The notes below the pieces were generated by a model, which was not told the DNA's origin, searched no databases, and saw only the letters and a program-made list of their open reading frames with translations. A stretch of 64,000 nucleotides of DNA from Clostridiales bacterium (GTDB lineage: Bacteria > Bacillota > Clostridia > Christensenellales > Aristaeellaceae), in assembly GCA_015056205.1 (NCBI GenBank), contig SVGS01000019.1, forward strand, positions 1-64,000, read 5' to 3'. This document shows, piece after piece, positions 45,823 through 55,271 of this stretch; the stretch's first letter is position 1, and each line of letters begins with the position of its first letter. Position numbers and translations under genes: made by a program.

Positions 45823-46854
45823 ATGATCAGGAAAATCGGAGCATTTCTTCTGGCGGCATTGCTGTTCGCGGCGCCGGCAGCCGGGGCGCAGGAGTACCGG
45901 GAAATGATGGCGAATACAACCCGGGAAGAACGGGAAGCCTGGTACGAAATCCTGAACAATGTGGATTTCGAAGCATGGATGCAATATGAAGACATTCCCG
46001 TTCCCGGAAACTGGTTCGCAGCCTACAGGCTTCCCGGAAATGTGATTGTGATCGTGGAGTTTACGCATGAACAGTGCGTCTGTTCCTTTCTGATCCCCGG
46101 GAAAGATAAAGCGCTTTTACTGGATACCTGTACGGGGATACAGAATCTGCGCAAAGTGGTAGAATCCCTGACGGATCTTCCGGTTCTGGTGCTGAATTCC
46201 CATGACCACTTTGATCATATCGGCGGGAATTCCGCTTTTGATGAGGTATGGTGCTATCATGATGCCAACGCGATCCGCCATCTGACAAACGGACCGACGA
46301 AAAAGGAACTGCAGGAGATTCTGCAGCGTACAAAATCACTTGCCGCGCTTAAGGAACTCTTTGAGGTTGAAATACCGGATAAAATTCCGGGGAAAGCGCC
46401 GACCGGAACCGTTGAGGACGGGCAGATCATCGATCTGGGAGGGCGAAAGCTGGAAGTGATTCACACGCCCGGCCATCAGCCTTCCTGCATCATGCTGCTG
46501 GACCGGGAAAACAGGCTGCTTTTCACCGGCGATATGTTTTATCCGGGACCGATGTACTGCCAATTTGATGATTCCTCTTTTCCGGATTATGTGAAAAGCA
46601 TCCGCAAAGCGGCCGGGATGGCCCGGGAGGCCGGAGTGAAAGAGGTTTACACTTCCCATAACCTTCCGGCCACTGAGACGGAAACCCTCTGCGATTTCGC
46701 CGATTTTCTGGAACGGATTGAAAGCGGAGCGTTCAGGGATTATACCGTTGAGGATGGCTTCAGAACCTATTCGATGAACAAGGATATTTCCATTATTTTG
46801 CCGGATGACGGAACGGAACCGGTATCGGGATTCAGCATGGTTCATCCGGAGTGA
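45823..46854 (+). CDS. Exported metallo-beta-lactamase-fold hydrolase
   Basis: 343 aa with a signal peptide (about 1-22, AGA cleavage). The MBL metal motif HDHFDH is near residue 127, with a further histidine in HTPGHQPS near 212, FTGDMFY near 230 and a final histidine in TSHNLP near 275. The fold hydrolyses esters, phosphodiesters or lactams; the sequence does not suggest a true beta-lactamase. A helical N-terminal segment (about 25-60) precedes the fold. The gene is divergent from the pectin esterase and may be unrelated to it. Confidence 0.8.
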   Translation: MIRKIGAFLLAALLFAAPAAGAQEYREMMANTTREEREAWYEILNNVDFEAWMQYEDIPVPGNWFAAYRLPGNVIVIVEFTHEQCVCSFLIPGKDKALLLDTCTGIQNLRKVVESLTDLPVLVLNSHDHFDHIGGNSAFDEVWCYHDANAIRHLTNGPTKKELQEILQRTKSLAALKELFEVEIPDKIPGKAPTGTVEDGQIIDLGGRKLEVIHTPGHQPSCIMLLDRENRLLFTGDMFYPGPMYCQFDDSSFPDYVKSIRKAAGMAREAGVKEVYTSHNLPATETETLCDFADFLERIESGAFRDYTVEDGFRTYSMNKDISIILPDDGTEPVSGFSMVHPE

Positions 46855-46947
46855 GAAATCCGGAGCCGGCGATCCGGACAGCGGAAACGGATTCACGCCG
46901 GATGAAACGGCGGATGGCAGGGCAGCGGACGAAGAAGCACAAATCAA

Positions 46948-46976
46948 TTGACGGCGGACAGGCAGACCGATATAAT
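46948..46976 (+). promoter_or_regulatory. Sigma-A promoter for the cobalamin-riboswitch operon
   Basis: TTGACG, 17-bp spacer, perfect TATAAT. The predicted start near 46983 is about 14 bases before the aptamer. Confidence 0.85.
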
Positions 46977-46996
46977 GAACCGGACAGATGAATAGC

Positions 46997-47176
46997 CGGT
47001 GTATCTGCGCAGCGATGCGCGGCGCTTTCCACGATGAAAGCGCCACAGGAACACGGATGAAAGTTCCGGGCTATCCCAGTAACCGTGAAGCGGACGAAAG
47101 CACGTGAAGAAGCCACTGCGAAAGCGGGAAGGTGTGCCGGTAGGATGAGGCCAAGCCGGGAGACTTGTTTACACCG
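46997..47176 (+). ncRNA. Cobalamin (B12) riboswitch
   Basis: P1 closes by CGGTGTA at 46997-47003 with TACACCG at 47170-47176. Conserved core elements are GCCACTG near 47111, the GGGAAGG segment near 47126 and the B12 box AAGCCGGGAGACTTG at 47153-47167. Placement between a strong promoter and a BtuF-type gene agrees with repression by adenosylcobalamin. Confidence 0.93.
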
Positions 47177-47213
47177 TGAAAAAATCATTCCCCTGGGGGT
47201 GGGATCTGCTATG

Positions 47214-47231
47214 AAGCCTGCAGGCTTTTTC
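47214..47231 (+). terminator. Candidate riboswitch expression platform
   Basis: Palindrome AAGCCTGCAGGCTT followed by TTTC, giving a 5-bp stem with a 4-base loop. It is weak as a terminator. A translational mechanism acting at the GAGGAGGG site (47316-47323) is also possible. Confidence 0.35.
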
Positions 47232-47330
47232 TGCGGGTTTCGTTGGCGTACCTCGGGGAGAAACGTTTTTCTTCAGGAAAGACGCTCTCCCGCTGATTCA
47301 TCTGATCATACTTATGAGGAGGGACAGTGT

Positions 47331-48245
47331 ATGTCCAGAAAAACGGTTTCCCTGTTTCTTGCCCTGCTGATGATTTTCAGCATGGCCTCATCCCTGGCGG
47401 AAGGCGCCGGAATCACGGTGACGGATATGCTCGGCCGTGAAATCACGCTGGCTGAGCCGGCCACCAGCATCGTTGTGATGCAGCCTTCCGACTGCGAAAT
47501 TCTGTGCGCGATCGGCTGCGAGAATACAATTGTCGGACGCGGGCAGTATGTCGACTATCCGGCGTCCATTCTGGAGGTTCCGGTCGTACAGTCCGGCAAA
47601 GAGACCAATGTGGAAGAGATTCTGGCGCTCCAGCCCCAGGTGGTGCTGATGAACAGCATGAGCCAGAGCGAGGAACAGGTCAAACAGCTGGAAGAAAACG
47701 GGGTGAAGGTTGTCGTCAGCAGCACAACCAACATCGAAAGCGTGTACACGGCCATCACCCTGATCGGAAAACTGATGGGCAAAGACGCCGAAGCGGAAGC
47801 CGTCATTACCGATATGAAGGCGACCTTTGATGAAATCCGTGCCAAAGCGGATGAAGAACCGAAGAAGAAGGTTTACTTCGAGATTTCTCCGCCTCCGTAT
47901 CTGTATACGGCCGGAAGCAGCAGCTATATGAACGAACTGGCTGAAATCTGCGGCATCAAAAATATCTTTGATGATCAGGAGGACGCCTGGCTGATGATCA
48001 GCGAGGAGCAGGTGATCGAGCGGAACCCGGACTACATCGTGCTGATCACCAATATGGGCAGCGCCGGCGTTGAGGAGATTCTGTCCCGGGCAGGATGGGG
48101 AGATATCACCGCCATCAGAAATCAGAAAGTTTACAACGACGAGGACAGCTGCATGGCGCGCCCCAGCCCCCGCCTGAAGGAAGCCGCGATCGTTCTGTAC
48201 AACTTTGTTCACGACATTGCGGCCGAAGAAAAACCGGCCGCCTGA
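47331..48245 (+). CDS. btuF: Cobalamin-type ABC transporter substrate-binding protein
   Basis: 304 aa. Signal peptide about 1-24 (SLA cleavage, no lipobox cysteine). The TroA/BtuF-type fold is visible in VTDMLGREITL, VVMQPSDCEILCAIGCE, QPQVVLMNSM and VIERNPDYIVLI. The cobalamin riboswitch directly upstream and the FecCD permease and ATPase downstream support a B12 or corrinoid substrate; the protein family alone would also allow haem or siderophores. Start at ATG 47331 behind GAGGAGGGAC. A terminator-like hairpin follows, so more of this subunit than of the permease may be made. Confidence 0.85.
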   Translation: MSRKTVSLFLALLMIFSMASSLAEGAGITVTDMLGREITLAEPATSIVVMQPSDCEILCAIGCENTIVGRGQYVDYPASILEVPVVQSGKETNVEEILALQPQVVLMNSMSQSEEQVKQLEENGVKVVVSSTTNIESVYTAITLIGKLMGKDAEAEAVITDMKATFDEIRAKADEEPKKKVYFEISPPPYLYTAGSSSYMNELAEICGIKNIFDDQEDAWLMISEEQVIERNPDYIVLITNMGSAGVEEILSRAGWGDITAIRNQKVYNDEDSCMARPSPRLKEAAIVLYNFVHDIAAEEKPAA

Positions 48246-48256
48246 TCTGCCATCTT

Positions 48257-48290
48257 CCGGGAAGCCGGTCTGCTCCGGCTTCCCGGTTTT
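48257..48290 (+). terminator. Attenuating terminator between binding protein and permease genes
   Basis: Perfect 12-bp stem CCGGGAAGCCGG/CCGGCTTCCCGG (48257-48268, 48275-48286) followed by TTTT, only 14 bases before the permease start. Confidence 0.8.
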
Positions 48291-48303
48291 CGTGAGGGGG
48301 AAC

Positions 48304-49347
48304 ATGGAAAAAGAACGATATCTCAGAAGAGAGCGCTTTACGCCGCTGACCTATCTGCTGCTGGCGGCGGCCCTGCTTTTTACCATGATTCTGTGCATCT
48401 GCGTCGGCAGCGTCGGGATTTCCTTTTCCGATACCGTTACCTGCGTATGGAACGCGGTCACGGGACAGCCTGTTCCGGAAGGAATCGCGAAGAATATTAT
48501 CCTGAATGTCCGGCTGCCCCGGGTGCTCTGTGTGGCGCTGGCCGGAGCGGCTTTGTCGATCTGCGGCGCCGCGATGCAAGGCCTTTTGCGCAATCCGCTG
48601 GCGGACGGTTCCACCATGGGCGTGTCCTCCGGCGCGGCGCTGGGCGCGATCATCGCCGTCGCAACGGGATTTACGCTGCCGGGTTTCTCCTTCGGCGGAG
48701 GCATGGTAATGGCCATGGCCTTCGCTTTTGGTTCCCTGATCCTGATTCTTTCGCTGGCCTACGCGCTGGACCGGTCCATGAGTACCGGCAGCATCATTCT
48801 GATCGGCGTGATCTTTACCATGTTCATCTCCGCGATCATCTCCCTGGTCATCACATTTGCCAGCGATCATACCCGAACCCTGAGCTTCTGGACCATGGGA
48901 TCCTTTTCCGGGGTGAATTATGAACAGGTCATCATTCTCGGCGCGGCTCTTCTGCTGTGCGGCGGGGTACTGATCCGCTTCAGCCCGGAGCTGAACGCTT
49001 TCGCCATCGGAGAGGAAAATGCCCGCCATATCGGGGTGAATGTCCGGCGTGTCAAGCTGATCATCCTGATCACCGTATCCGTGCTCATCGGCGTGTGCGT
49101 GTCCATCGCGGGTACGGTCAGCTTCGTCGGCCTGATCATGCCGCATATCGCCCGGATGCTGGTCGGACCGAATCATAAACGGCTGATTCCCGCGTCGCTG
49201 TTTTCCGGAGCCATCTTCCTTCTGCTCGCGGATCTGACAGCGCGTACGCTGCTCAGCCCCATTGAGCTGCCGATCGGCGTGGTGACCTCCATTGTCGGCG
49301 CGGCTGCTTTTGTGATCATCTTTTATCAAACCAGGAAGGCGGGGTGA
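48304..49347 (+). CDS. btuC: FecCD/BtuC-type ABC transporter permease
   Basis: 347-aa integral membrane protein with about ten hydrophobic helices. Family hallmarks are LPRVLCVALAGAALSICGAAMQGLLRNPLA near residues 80-105, the GAALGA segment, and SFVGLIMPHIARMLVGPNHK near 275, which contacts the ATPase. It imports the ligand delivered by the binding protein. The start ATG at 48304 has GAGGGGGA just upstream. The stop overlaps the ATPase start. Confidence 0.9.
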   Translation: MEKERYLRRERFTPLTYLLLAAALLFTMILCICVGSVGISFSDTVTCVWNAVTGQPVPEGIAKNIILNVRLPRVLCVALAGAALSICGAAMQGLLRNPLADGSTMGVSSGAALGAIIAVATGFTLPGFSFGGGMVMAMAFAFGSLILILSLAYALDRSMSTGSIILIGVIFTMFISAIISLVITFASDHTRTLSFWTMGSFSGVNYEQVIILGAALLLCGGVLIRFSPELNAFAIGEENARHIGVNVRRVKLIILITVSVLIGVCVSIAGTVSFVGLIMPHIARMLVGPNHKRLIPASLFSGAIFLLLADLTARTLLSPIELPIGVVTSIVGAAAFVIIFYQTRKAG

Positions 49348-50114
49348 CCCGAATGCTGGCAGGGGATCATATTACGGTTCGGTACGGAAACAGGACAGCG
49401 GTGGAGGATCTGTCCTTCCGGCTTCACGAAGGAGAATGGCTGATGCTGGCCGGCCCGAACGGAGCGGGAAAATCCACGCTGATTGAAGCGATTGCCCAGG
49501 GGCTGCCCTATTCCGGTGTGTTCCGCTGGAAAGGGGAGGATATCCGCACCCTGAAAGGGGCCGTCCTCGCGCAGCGGATCGGCATTCTGTCCCAGCAGAA
49601 CCGCGTCAGCTATGCCTATACGGTGGAAGAAGTGGTTGAACTCGGCCGGTATGCCTTTAAAAAGGGGATGTTTTCCGGGAAGGACGAACAGGGTGCCGGT
49701 CAGGTGGAGAAAGCGCTGGAGATGACCGGCATGACGGAGTTAAGGCACGCCAGCATGCTGACCCTGTCCGGGGGCGAGATGCAGCGGGCGTTTCTGGCGC
49801 AGGTATTCGCACAGAATCCACAGGTCATGATTCTGGACGAACCGGCCAATCATCTGGATCTGAAATACCAGAAGCAGCTGTTCTCCCTGATTCAGGCCTG
49901 GCTGAAGGAGCCCGGCCGGGCGGTGATGTCCGTCGTGCACGATCTGAACCTGGCCCGACACTACGGGACACATGCCGTTCTGATGGATCAGGGAAAATGC
50001 ATCGCCCAAGGCCCCATCGGGGAAGTGATGACGCAGGAAAACCTGCGACAGGTCTATGGGATGGATGTATATGAATGGATGAGAACGATGCTTTCCCAAT
50101 GGACGGAAGAATGA
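49344..50114 (+). CDS. btuD: BtuD-type ABC transporter ATP-binding protein
   Basis: 256-aa ATPase of the iron/B12 importer group. Walker A GPNGAGKS is at 37-44, the Q-loop in ILSQQNR, signature LSGGEMQR near 140, Walker B VMILDEPANHLDL and the H-loop VVHDLN. The GTG start at 49344 overlaps the permease stop by 4 bp; an ATG at 49353 is an alternative start. It completes the importer with the two preceding genes. Confidence 0.9.
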   Translation: MTRMLAGDHITVRYGNRTAVEDLSFRLHEGEWLMLAGPNGAGKSTLIEAIAQGLPYSGVFRWKGEDIRTLKGAVLAQRIGILSQQNRVSYAYTVEEVVELGRYAFKKGMFSGKDEQGAGQVEKALEMTGMTELRHASMLTLSGGEMQRAFLAQVFAQNPQVMILDEPANHLDLKYQKQLFSLIQAWLKEPGRAVMSVVHDLNLARHYGTHAVLMDQGKCIAQGPIGEVMTQENLRQVYGMDVYEWMRTMLSQWTEE

Positions 50115-50151
50115 AAACCGCCTGAATCAACGGACTGACGGAAAGAATCTG

Positions 50152-50180
50152 TTGACTGAAGAAGAAATCAATGATATTCT
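50152..50180 (+). promoter_or_regulatory. Sigma-A promoter for GGDEF gene
   Basis: TTGACT, 17-bp spacer, TATTCT; about 30 bases of leader. Confidence 0.65.
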
Positions 50181-50215
50181 GAACTAAAGCAATATCATAC
50201 AGGAGCAGCATAACG

Positions 50216-51688
50216 ATGACACATAAGCCAAAGTTTTCGCTGAAGAAGAAACTGATCATTCTGATTGTTTCCATCATTATGACAATCAGTCTTCTGGCAG
50301 GGTTGCTCAGTTATAAGGAAATCGATGGTGTTATCCGGGACATGTACATCAACCGGTCCAGGGAGCTGTCCGCGACCGCCGCGGCCATGCTGGACCCGCA
50401 GATGGTGAAGACGGTCCGGGATCAGGTAATGGATGTTTTCAGCGCGACGGAGGACCGGGTCAGCACGGATGACTGGGGTTCCCCCGAGTTTGAAGCCTAT
50501 CTTCAGAAGTACGATACCGTTCGGGATACATCTGAATACCGGACGATTCAGAAACAGCTGCGGATTGTTCAGGATCACAATCATCTGGAGTGCGTATATC
50601 TTGTGTACTTCGACCTGGAAACCGAATCCACCATCTATCTGGTGGACGGAACCTACGGCGAAGACAACAGCCGGCCCGGCTGCTTTGACGCGATCATGTA
50701 TGAGGTGGATCGCGAAGCGATGAGGCACCCGGAAAACGGAATTGCTCCGGATGTGACCAATACGGAGGAATACGGCTGGGTTGTGGCGGCCGGGAGCCCG
50801 GTTTTCCTGGATGGCAGCCTGGTTGCTTTTTCGGCGGCCGAGATCTCGATGAACGAAGTGATGAAGGAAAGAAACCGTTTCCTGATCCTTGCCTTTGCCG
50901 CCCTGCTGGTGCTGGCCGTGGTGTTTATCATCCTCAGCATTCTGCTGATTGAACGGGCCATTGTCCGGCCGATCAACAAACTGTCCGATACGTCCGAAAA
51001 ATACTGGAGCGGGGAATCCACAGCCATTCACAATGAATTCTCCAGACTGCAGATTCATACCGGCGATGAAATAGAACTGCTTTCCAATTCCATGAAGCAG
51101 ATGGAGCAGAATATCAATGAACAGATGACGAAGATCCTGGATACCACGCAGAAGCTGATTACCACCAGGGAACACGCGGAAGAAATGGACCGGATCGCCA
51201 ATGTCGACGCGCTGACGAAGGTACGCAATAAACGGGCCTACGACGAGAAAATCGCGCAGATGGAAGCGGGAATGCAGTGCGGAGAGATCCGGGAATTCGG
51301 CATTGCCATGGTGGATCTGAACGATCTGAAGAAGATCAATGACAACTACGGACACGACAAGGGCGATCTCGCGATCCAGAAGCTTTGCGGGATTGTCTGC
51401 TCCAATTTCAAGCATTCACCGGTCTTCAGAATCGGCGGGGATGAATTTGCCGTTGTGCTGGAGGGGGAGGATCTGCAGAACGCGGAAGAAATCATTCGGA
51501 ATATTGAAAACAGGCTGGATCAGATCAGGACGGATCTGGCCCTGAAACCCTGGGAACGCACCAGCGCGGCGATCGGAATCGCCCGGAACCGGGAAGGCGA
51601 TACGCCGGACATGGTCTTCAGGCGCGCGGATGAGGCGATGTACGCCCGGAAAAAAGAAATGAAGGCCCGCTTTCAGGCCTTCAGGTGA
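50216..51688 (+). CDS. Membrane diguanylate cyclase with extracytoplasmic sensor
   Basis: 490 aa. TM1 is at about 12-32; an extracytoplasmic Cache-like region (about 33-220, with YLVYFDLETESTIYLVDG) precedes TM2 at about 222-246. A HAMP-type linker follows (VRPINKLSDTSEKY), then a coiled coil and the GGDEF domain (about 320-490) with VDLNDLKKINDNYGHDKGD and an intact RIGGDEF. Expected to make c-di-GMP in response to an outside ligand. Ends at a strong hairpin without a T-run. Confidence 0.88.
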   Translation: MTHKPKFSLKKKLIILIVSIIMTISLLAGLLSYKEIDGVIRDMYINRSRELSATAAAMLDPQMVKTVRDQVMDVFSATEDRVSTDDWGSPEFEAYLQKYDTVRDTSEYRTIQKQLRIVQDHNHLECVYLVYFDLETESTIYLVDGTYGEDNSRPGCFDAIMYEVDREAMRHPENGIAPDVTNTEEYGWVVAAGSPVFLDGSLVAFSAAEISMNEVMKERNRFLILAFAALLVLAVVFIILSILLIERAIVRPINKLSDTSEKYWSGESTAIHNEFSRLQIHTGDEIELLSNSMKQMEQNINEQMTKILDTTQKLITTREHAEEMDRIANVDALTKVRNKRAYDEKIAQMEAGMQCGEIREFGIAMVDLNDLKKINDNYGHDKGDLAIQKLCGIVCSNFKHSPVFRIGGDEFAVVLEGEDLQNAEEIIRNIENRLDQIRTDLALKPWERTSAAIGIARNREGDTPDMVFRRADEAMYARKKEMKARFQAFR

Positions 51689-51689
51689 T

Positions 51690-51727
51690 CCGGTTCATTC
51701 CCGGAGTGAACGGAGGGAATGAACCGG
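51690..51727. other. Perfect 13-bp inverted repeat between convergent genes
   Basis: CCGGTTCATTCCC (51690-51702) pairs with GGGAATGAACCGG (51715-51727). Neither strand has a T-run after it, so it may be an RNA 3'-end stabiliser or a factor-dependent stop rather than a simple terminator. Confidence 0.6.
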
Positions 51728-51753
51728 AGGAGGAAAATGATATAAACGCAGGA

Positions 51754-52725
51754 TTATGAACCGGACGATGTTCCGGAGGGCGGAAAAACCTGCCGGAGCA
51801 GAGGCTTTCCGGCACAGTAGTTTTCAAAATCCTCGAGAAAAAGATCCACGATCCGGTCCTTCGTGTAGGGAAGCGTCATATTTCCGGCCACGTGGGGTGT
51901 GATCAGCAGATTGGGACAGGTCCACAGGGAGTCCTCCTTCGGGAGCGGCTCCTTTTCAAATACATCCAGCGCGGCGAAAAGCCTGCCGGCCCGCAGCTCT
52001 TTTTCAAGCGCCTGCTGCTCGATGACGGAACCCCGGCCGACATTGATGATCAGCGCGCCGTCCGGAAGCAGAGCCAGCCCGGCTGCCGCAATCATTTTTT
52101 CCGTTTCAGCCGTGGCCGGCAGGGAGATGATCAGAAGATCCGTTTCCGGCAGGACATCCGCCAGTTCCCGGGGACTCAGAATCCGGTCAAACAGGCCGGC
52201 CGGGTTTTTGCCGCTGCGGTTGACGCCGGTCAGAACGGCCGGGCGGAAGGACCGCAGCCGCGCCGCGGTTTCCCGTCCGATATCGCCGGTTCCCAGCAGC
52301 GTGATCCGGCTCCCGAAAAGGGAACGCACCGCCAGATCCCGGCGCCATTCCCGGTTTTCCACGATCCGGCTGTATTCCGGCTGACGGCGGAGCATTTCCA
52401 GCGCCGTCATGATCACATGCTCCGAGATGGTGACTCCGTAGGCTCCGGAGGAATTGGACAGCCGGGCATCCGGCGAAGCGAACATCTCTTTGCTGAACTG
52501 ATCGGTTCCGGCGGACGGGCTGCACAGCCAGCGCAGTTCAGGGCTGTTCCGCGCCAGGAGGGCGGACTGCCCGAACACGATTTCCACCTCCCGGAGGGCA
52601 GGCAGGGCGCTCTTCGCCTCCGCAAAGAACCGGACGGAGTATCCATGCTTTTCAGCCGCGCGCCGAATCAGGACGCGGTGCTTTTCTTCCAGCGCCGGAT
52701 TGACAACCACCAACTCTTTCTTCAT
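51754..52725 (-). CDS. D-2-hydroxyacid dehydrogenase family protein
   Basis: 323-aa NAD(P)-dependent oxidoreductase. The Rossmann loop GTGDIGRETA is near residue 144. The catalytic set is Arg in NVGRGSV near 234, Glu in DVFEKEPLP near 262 and His in TPHVAGN near 281. The family reduces 2-keto acids; here it could be a glyoxylate/hydroxypyruvate or similar reductase, but substrate cannot be fixed. It has its own promoter, although it lies downstream of the LacI-controlled operon on the same strand. Confidence 0.88.
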   Translation of the reverse strand: MKKELVVVNPALEEKHRVLIRRAAEKHGYSVRFFAEAKSALPALREVEIVFGQSALLARNSPELRWLCSPSAGTDQFSKEMFASPDARLSNSSGAYGVTISEHVIMTALEMLRRQPEYSRIVENREWRRDLAVRSLFGSRITLLGTGDIGRETAARLRSFRPAVLTGVNRSGKNPAGLFDRILSPRELADVLPETDLLIISLPATAETEKMIAAAGLALLPDGALIINVGRGSVIEQQALEKELRAGRLFAALDVFEKEPLPKEDSLWTCPNLLITPHVAGNMTLPYTKDRIVDLFLEDFENYCAGKPLLRQVFPPSGTSSGS

Positions 52726-52760
52726 TTTTCGGCTTCCCCTTTTCGTTTCGTTTTAAGGGA

Positions 52761-52789
52761 AGTGTAACAGATCCGATCTCTCTTCGCAA
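52761..52789 (-). promoter_or_regulatory. Sigma-A promoter for dehydrogenase gene
   Basis: On the minus strand, TTGCGA, 17-bp spacer, TACACT. Confidence 0.6.
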
Positions 52790-52809
52790 CCATGGAAAAA
52801 CCATTCCGT

Positions 52810-55191
52810 TTATTCGGCGCAGCAGAGCTCCAGGATCGCGCCGAAGAGGGACTCCGGAAGATCCAGGCGCCGGAGAGCGGCCAGCAGGACGGTTCCGGGA
52901 GGAACGGATTCCGCCAGGGAGAGGATCTCCTGCTTCAGATCAAAGGACATACCGGCAGGGAAGAGCAGCTTCCGGAGTTCAGAGCACAGATCAATGGGAG
53001 GAAGGGACGGTTTGCGGTTCCAGCGCAGGGTCAGACCGTCCGAAACGTTTCCCTGGGGAATCAGGGTCAGCGCTCTTCGCTCCGGATCATAGGAAGTTTC
53101 GCAGGGAAGGGAAGCCGTATCCGGCGGAATTTCTCCGCAGCCGTTCAGCTCCACCAGAATCTGCCGGTTCCGGGGCAGCAGCTCCCGGCAGCCCTCCGGA
53201 GGAAGAATTTCCAGCGTGAGTCCCTGATCTTCCTTCAGCAGGAAACGGGTGCGGACCCGCTGGTATGCCGGATTCTCCGGCAGAAGGCCGTTATCCTCCA
53301 GCAGTTCGGCTTCCGTGTCCGCTCCCGGGAAAACGCGAAGCAGAATCGTTTCCGGCAGCGGCGCGCCGTTCTCCGGAACCCGGGCGGCATCCAGCGGGAG
53401 AATGGATCCTTCCCGGACGAAAACAGGCGTTTCGGTCAGACGGCGGTACTGTTTCATCCCGGTTCCGCCCTGATACCGGCGGCCGGTAAAGAAATCCGTC
53501 CAGCGGCCCCGGGGCAGAAAAACGTCCGTTTCCGCAAGGCCCGTGACCGGATCCGCCGGCTGCGTGACCGGCGCCGCGATCAGTTCCTGCCCGAAACAGT
53601 ATTCCCCCCGGGCGGTAAAGCTCTCCCGGTATTCAGGATAATCGTGATACAGGGGACGGTGGAGCAGACAGCCACTCTCCCGGGCGATGAGACTCTGGGA
53701 ATAGAGCCAGGGAATAAGCCGGTGGCGCAGCCGGAGAGCGGCTTTCATCGCCTCGGCAATCTCCGCCGGAAAAGCCCAGGGCTCTTTTTCCATAAAGATA
53801 TTGCAGGAAGAATGAAGCCGGAGAACCGGAGAAAAGACACCGAACTGCACCCAGCGGAGCGTCAGCTCCGGATCTTTTTTTCCGTGCATATGCCCGCCGA
53901 TATCATGGCTCCACCATCCGTAGCCGATATTGGCGGACACGGCGGTAAAGAACGGCTGAAAGGCCAGGGAATCCCAGGTGGCGCAGGTGTCGCCCGAAAA
54001 ACCGGCCGGATAGCGGTGGCTGCCGGGCCCGGCGTAACGGGAGAGAATCAGCGGCGGAAGCCCTTCCTCCAGAGCATGGAGGAAACGGGTATGGTTCAGC
54101 ACGAAAAGCGGATTCATTCCGGGAACGGAGGACCCTCCCTGCTGCTGCCAGTCGATCCACCAGAAATCCACGCCCATCCGCTCCAGCGGAACGAGAACCG
54201 TTTCCCGGAACGCGGTCAGGAAGGCCTCGTCCGCGGCGTCAAAGGGGAAAGACCGGCCGGAAGAAGGATCCTCTCCCAGCTTCCGGGCCAGAGCCGGATA
54301 AAAATCCTCGCCGGGACGCAGTCCGTCCGCCGGATGATCGTTGAGGGTGACACGCAGACCCTGAGTGTGCAACCAGGAAAGAAGCTTCTCCGGCTCCGGA
54401 AACATAGACCGGTCCCAGGAATACCCGGTCCAGCCGGTGCCCAGCTTCGGATCATGATCCGTGCGATGCCAGTTCATATCCAGCACCGCGACGGACAGGG
54501 GGATTTCCTCCCGGCGGAAGCGGAGCATCAGATCCTGATACTCCTGCTGGGAGTATCGGTAATACCGGCTCCACCAGTTGCCCAGGGCGAAGCGCGGCAG
54601 GACGGGAGGCGGCCCGGACAGACGGAAATAATCCCGCAGCGCCGCGCGGAAATCCCGGCCGTACCCGAAGAAATAGAGATCGGTTTCCCCGGAATCCGGC
54701 GGGGTCAGACGACCGTCTTTCTCCAGGGTCATGGAACCTGAATCCTCCAGCACGGTCCATCCGTGCAGGGAGAACAGGCCGTCTTCCAGGGGGATTTCTC
54801 CGTCCGCCTCATCCAGGGTGCGGGCCGTTCCGCCCAGATTCCTGTTTCGCGGATCCGGTTCCCCGAAATGCCAGACGGAGGTATAGGGCCCAAACTGACC
54901 CTTGAGCATGACGGAAAGGCCTTCCGGAGAGAAAGGATTCCGGTCATAGGTCAGACGGAGAAATTCCGTTTCGACGGTGAGCGCTTTGCCGCTTTCCCCG
55001 ACCGTGAAAGAGGGAACGGGAAATTCACGGTTCAGGGCCAGCTGGGTGGCCGAATCCCGGAAAGTGCCGCTTTCGTCATATTCCAGCCGGAGCAGCTTGT
55101 CCGTGAGCACGGTGATCCGCCAGGTGTTCCCGCGAAGGACGGCCCGGGAATCCGCCAGAGGCGCTACGCGCCAGAGTTCGCTCATGTTCAT
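52810..55191 (-). CDS. GH31 family alpha-glycosidase
   Basis: 793-aa retaining glycosidase, cytoplasmic. Nucleophile Asp347 is in WWIDWQQQGG and acid/base Asp401 in GFSGDTCATW; ALGNWWSRYY near 202 and VAVLDMNWH near 234 mark substrate-side strands. A DMNWHRTDHDP segment and the long spacing separate it from the GH31 enzyme at 37689, so the two are not recent duplicates. Start chosen at ATG 55191 behind GAGGTGG; a second ATG two codons on is possible. Last gene of the LacI-controlled operon, so it probably cuts the imported sugar. Confidence 0.88.
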   Translation of the reverse strand: MNMSELWRVAPLADSRAVLRGNTWRITVLTDKLLRLEYDESGTFRDSATQLALNREFPVPSFTVGESGKALTVETEFLRLTYDRNPFSPEGLSVMLKGQFGPYTSVWHFGEPDPRNRNLGGTARTLDEADGEIPLEDGLFSLHGWTVLEDSGSMTLEKDGRLTPPDSGETDLYFFGYGRDFRAALRDYFRLSGPPPVLPRFALGNWWSRYYRYSQQEYQDLMLRFRREEIPLSVAVLDMNWHRTDHDPKLGTGWTGYSWDRSMFPEPEKLLSWLHTQGLRVTLNDHPADGLRPGEDFYPALARKLGEDPSSGRSFPFDAADEAFLTAFRETVLVPLERMGVDFWWIDWQQQGGSSVPGMNPLFVLNHTRFLHALEEGLPPLILSRYAGPGSHRYPAGFSGDTCATWDSLAFQPFFTAVSANIGYGWWSHDIGGHMHGKKDPELTLRWVQFGVFSPVLRLHSSCNIFMEKEPWAFPAEIAEAMKAALRLRHRLIPWLYSQSLIARESGCLLHRPLYHDYPEYRESFTARGEYCFGQELIAAPVTQPADPVTGLAETDVFLPRGRWTDFFTGRRYQGGTGMKQYRRLTETPVFVREGSILPLDAARVPENGAPLPETILLRVFPGADTEAELLEDNGLLPENPAYQRVRTRFLLKEDQGLTLEILPPEGCRELLPRNRQILVELNGCGEIPPDTASLPCETSYDPERRALTLIPQGNVSDGLTLRWNRKPSLPPIDLCSELRKLLFPAGMSFDLKQEILSLAESVPPGTVLLAALRRLDLPESLFGAILELCCAE

Positions 55192-55221
55192 GAAAAAACC
55201 ACCTCTGTTTCTTTTCGGAAA

Positions 55222-55248
55222 GGAGGCTGCCGCAGAGCGGCAGCCTCC
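55222..55248 (-). terminator. Intercistronic hairpin between binding protein and GH31 genes
   Basis: Perfect 12-bp stem GGAGGCTGCCGC/GCGGCAGCCTCC with a 3-base loop. On the minus strand only CCTTTCC follows, so it is likely a partial terminator or 3'-end protector that favours binding-protein expression. Confidence 0.6.
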
Positions 55249-55271
55249 GCATAGGGGGTCAGCGGGAGAAA

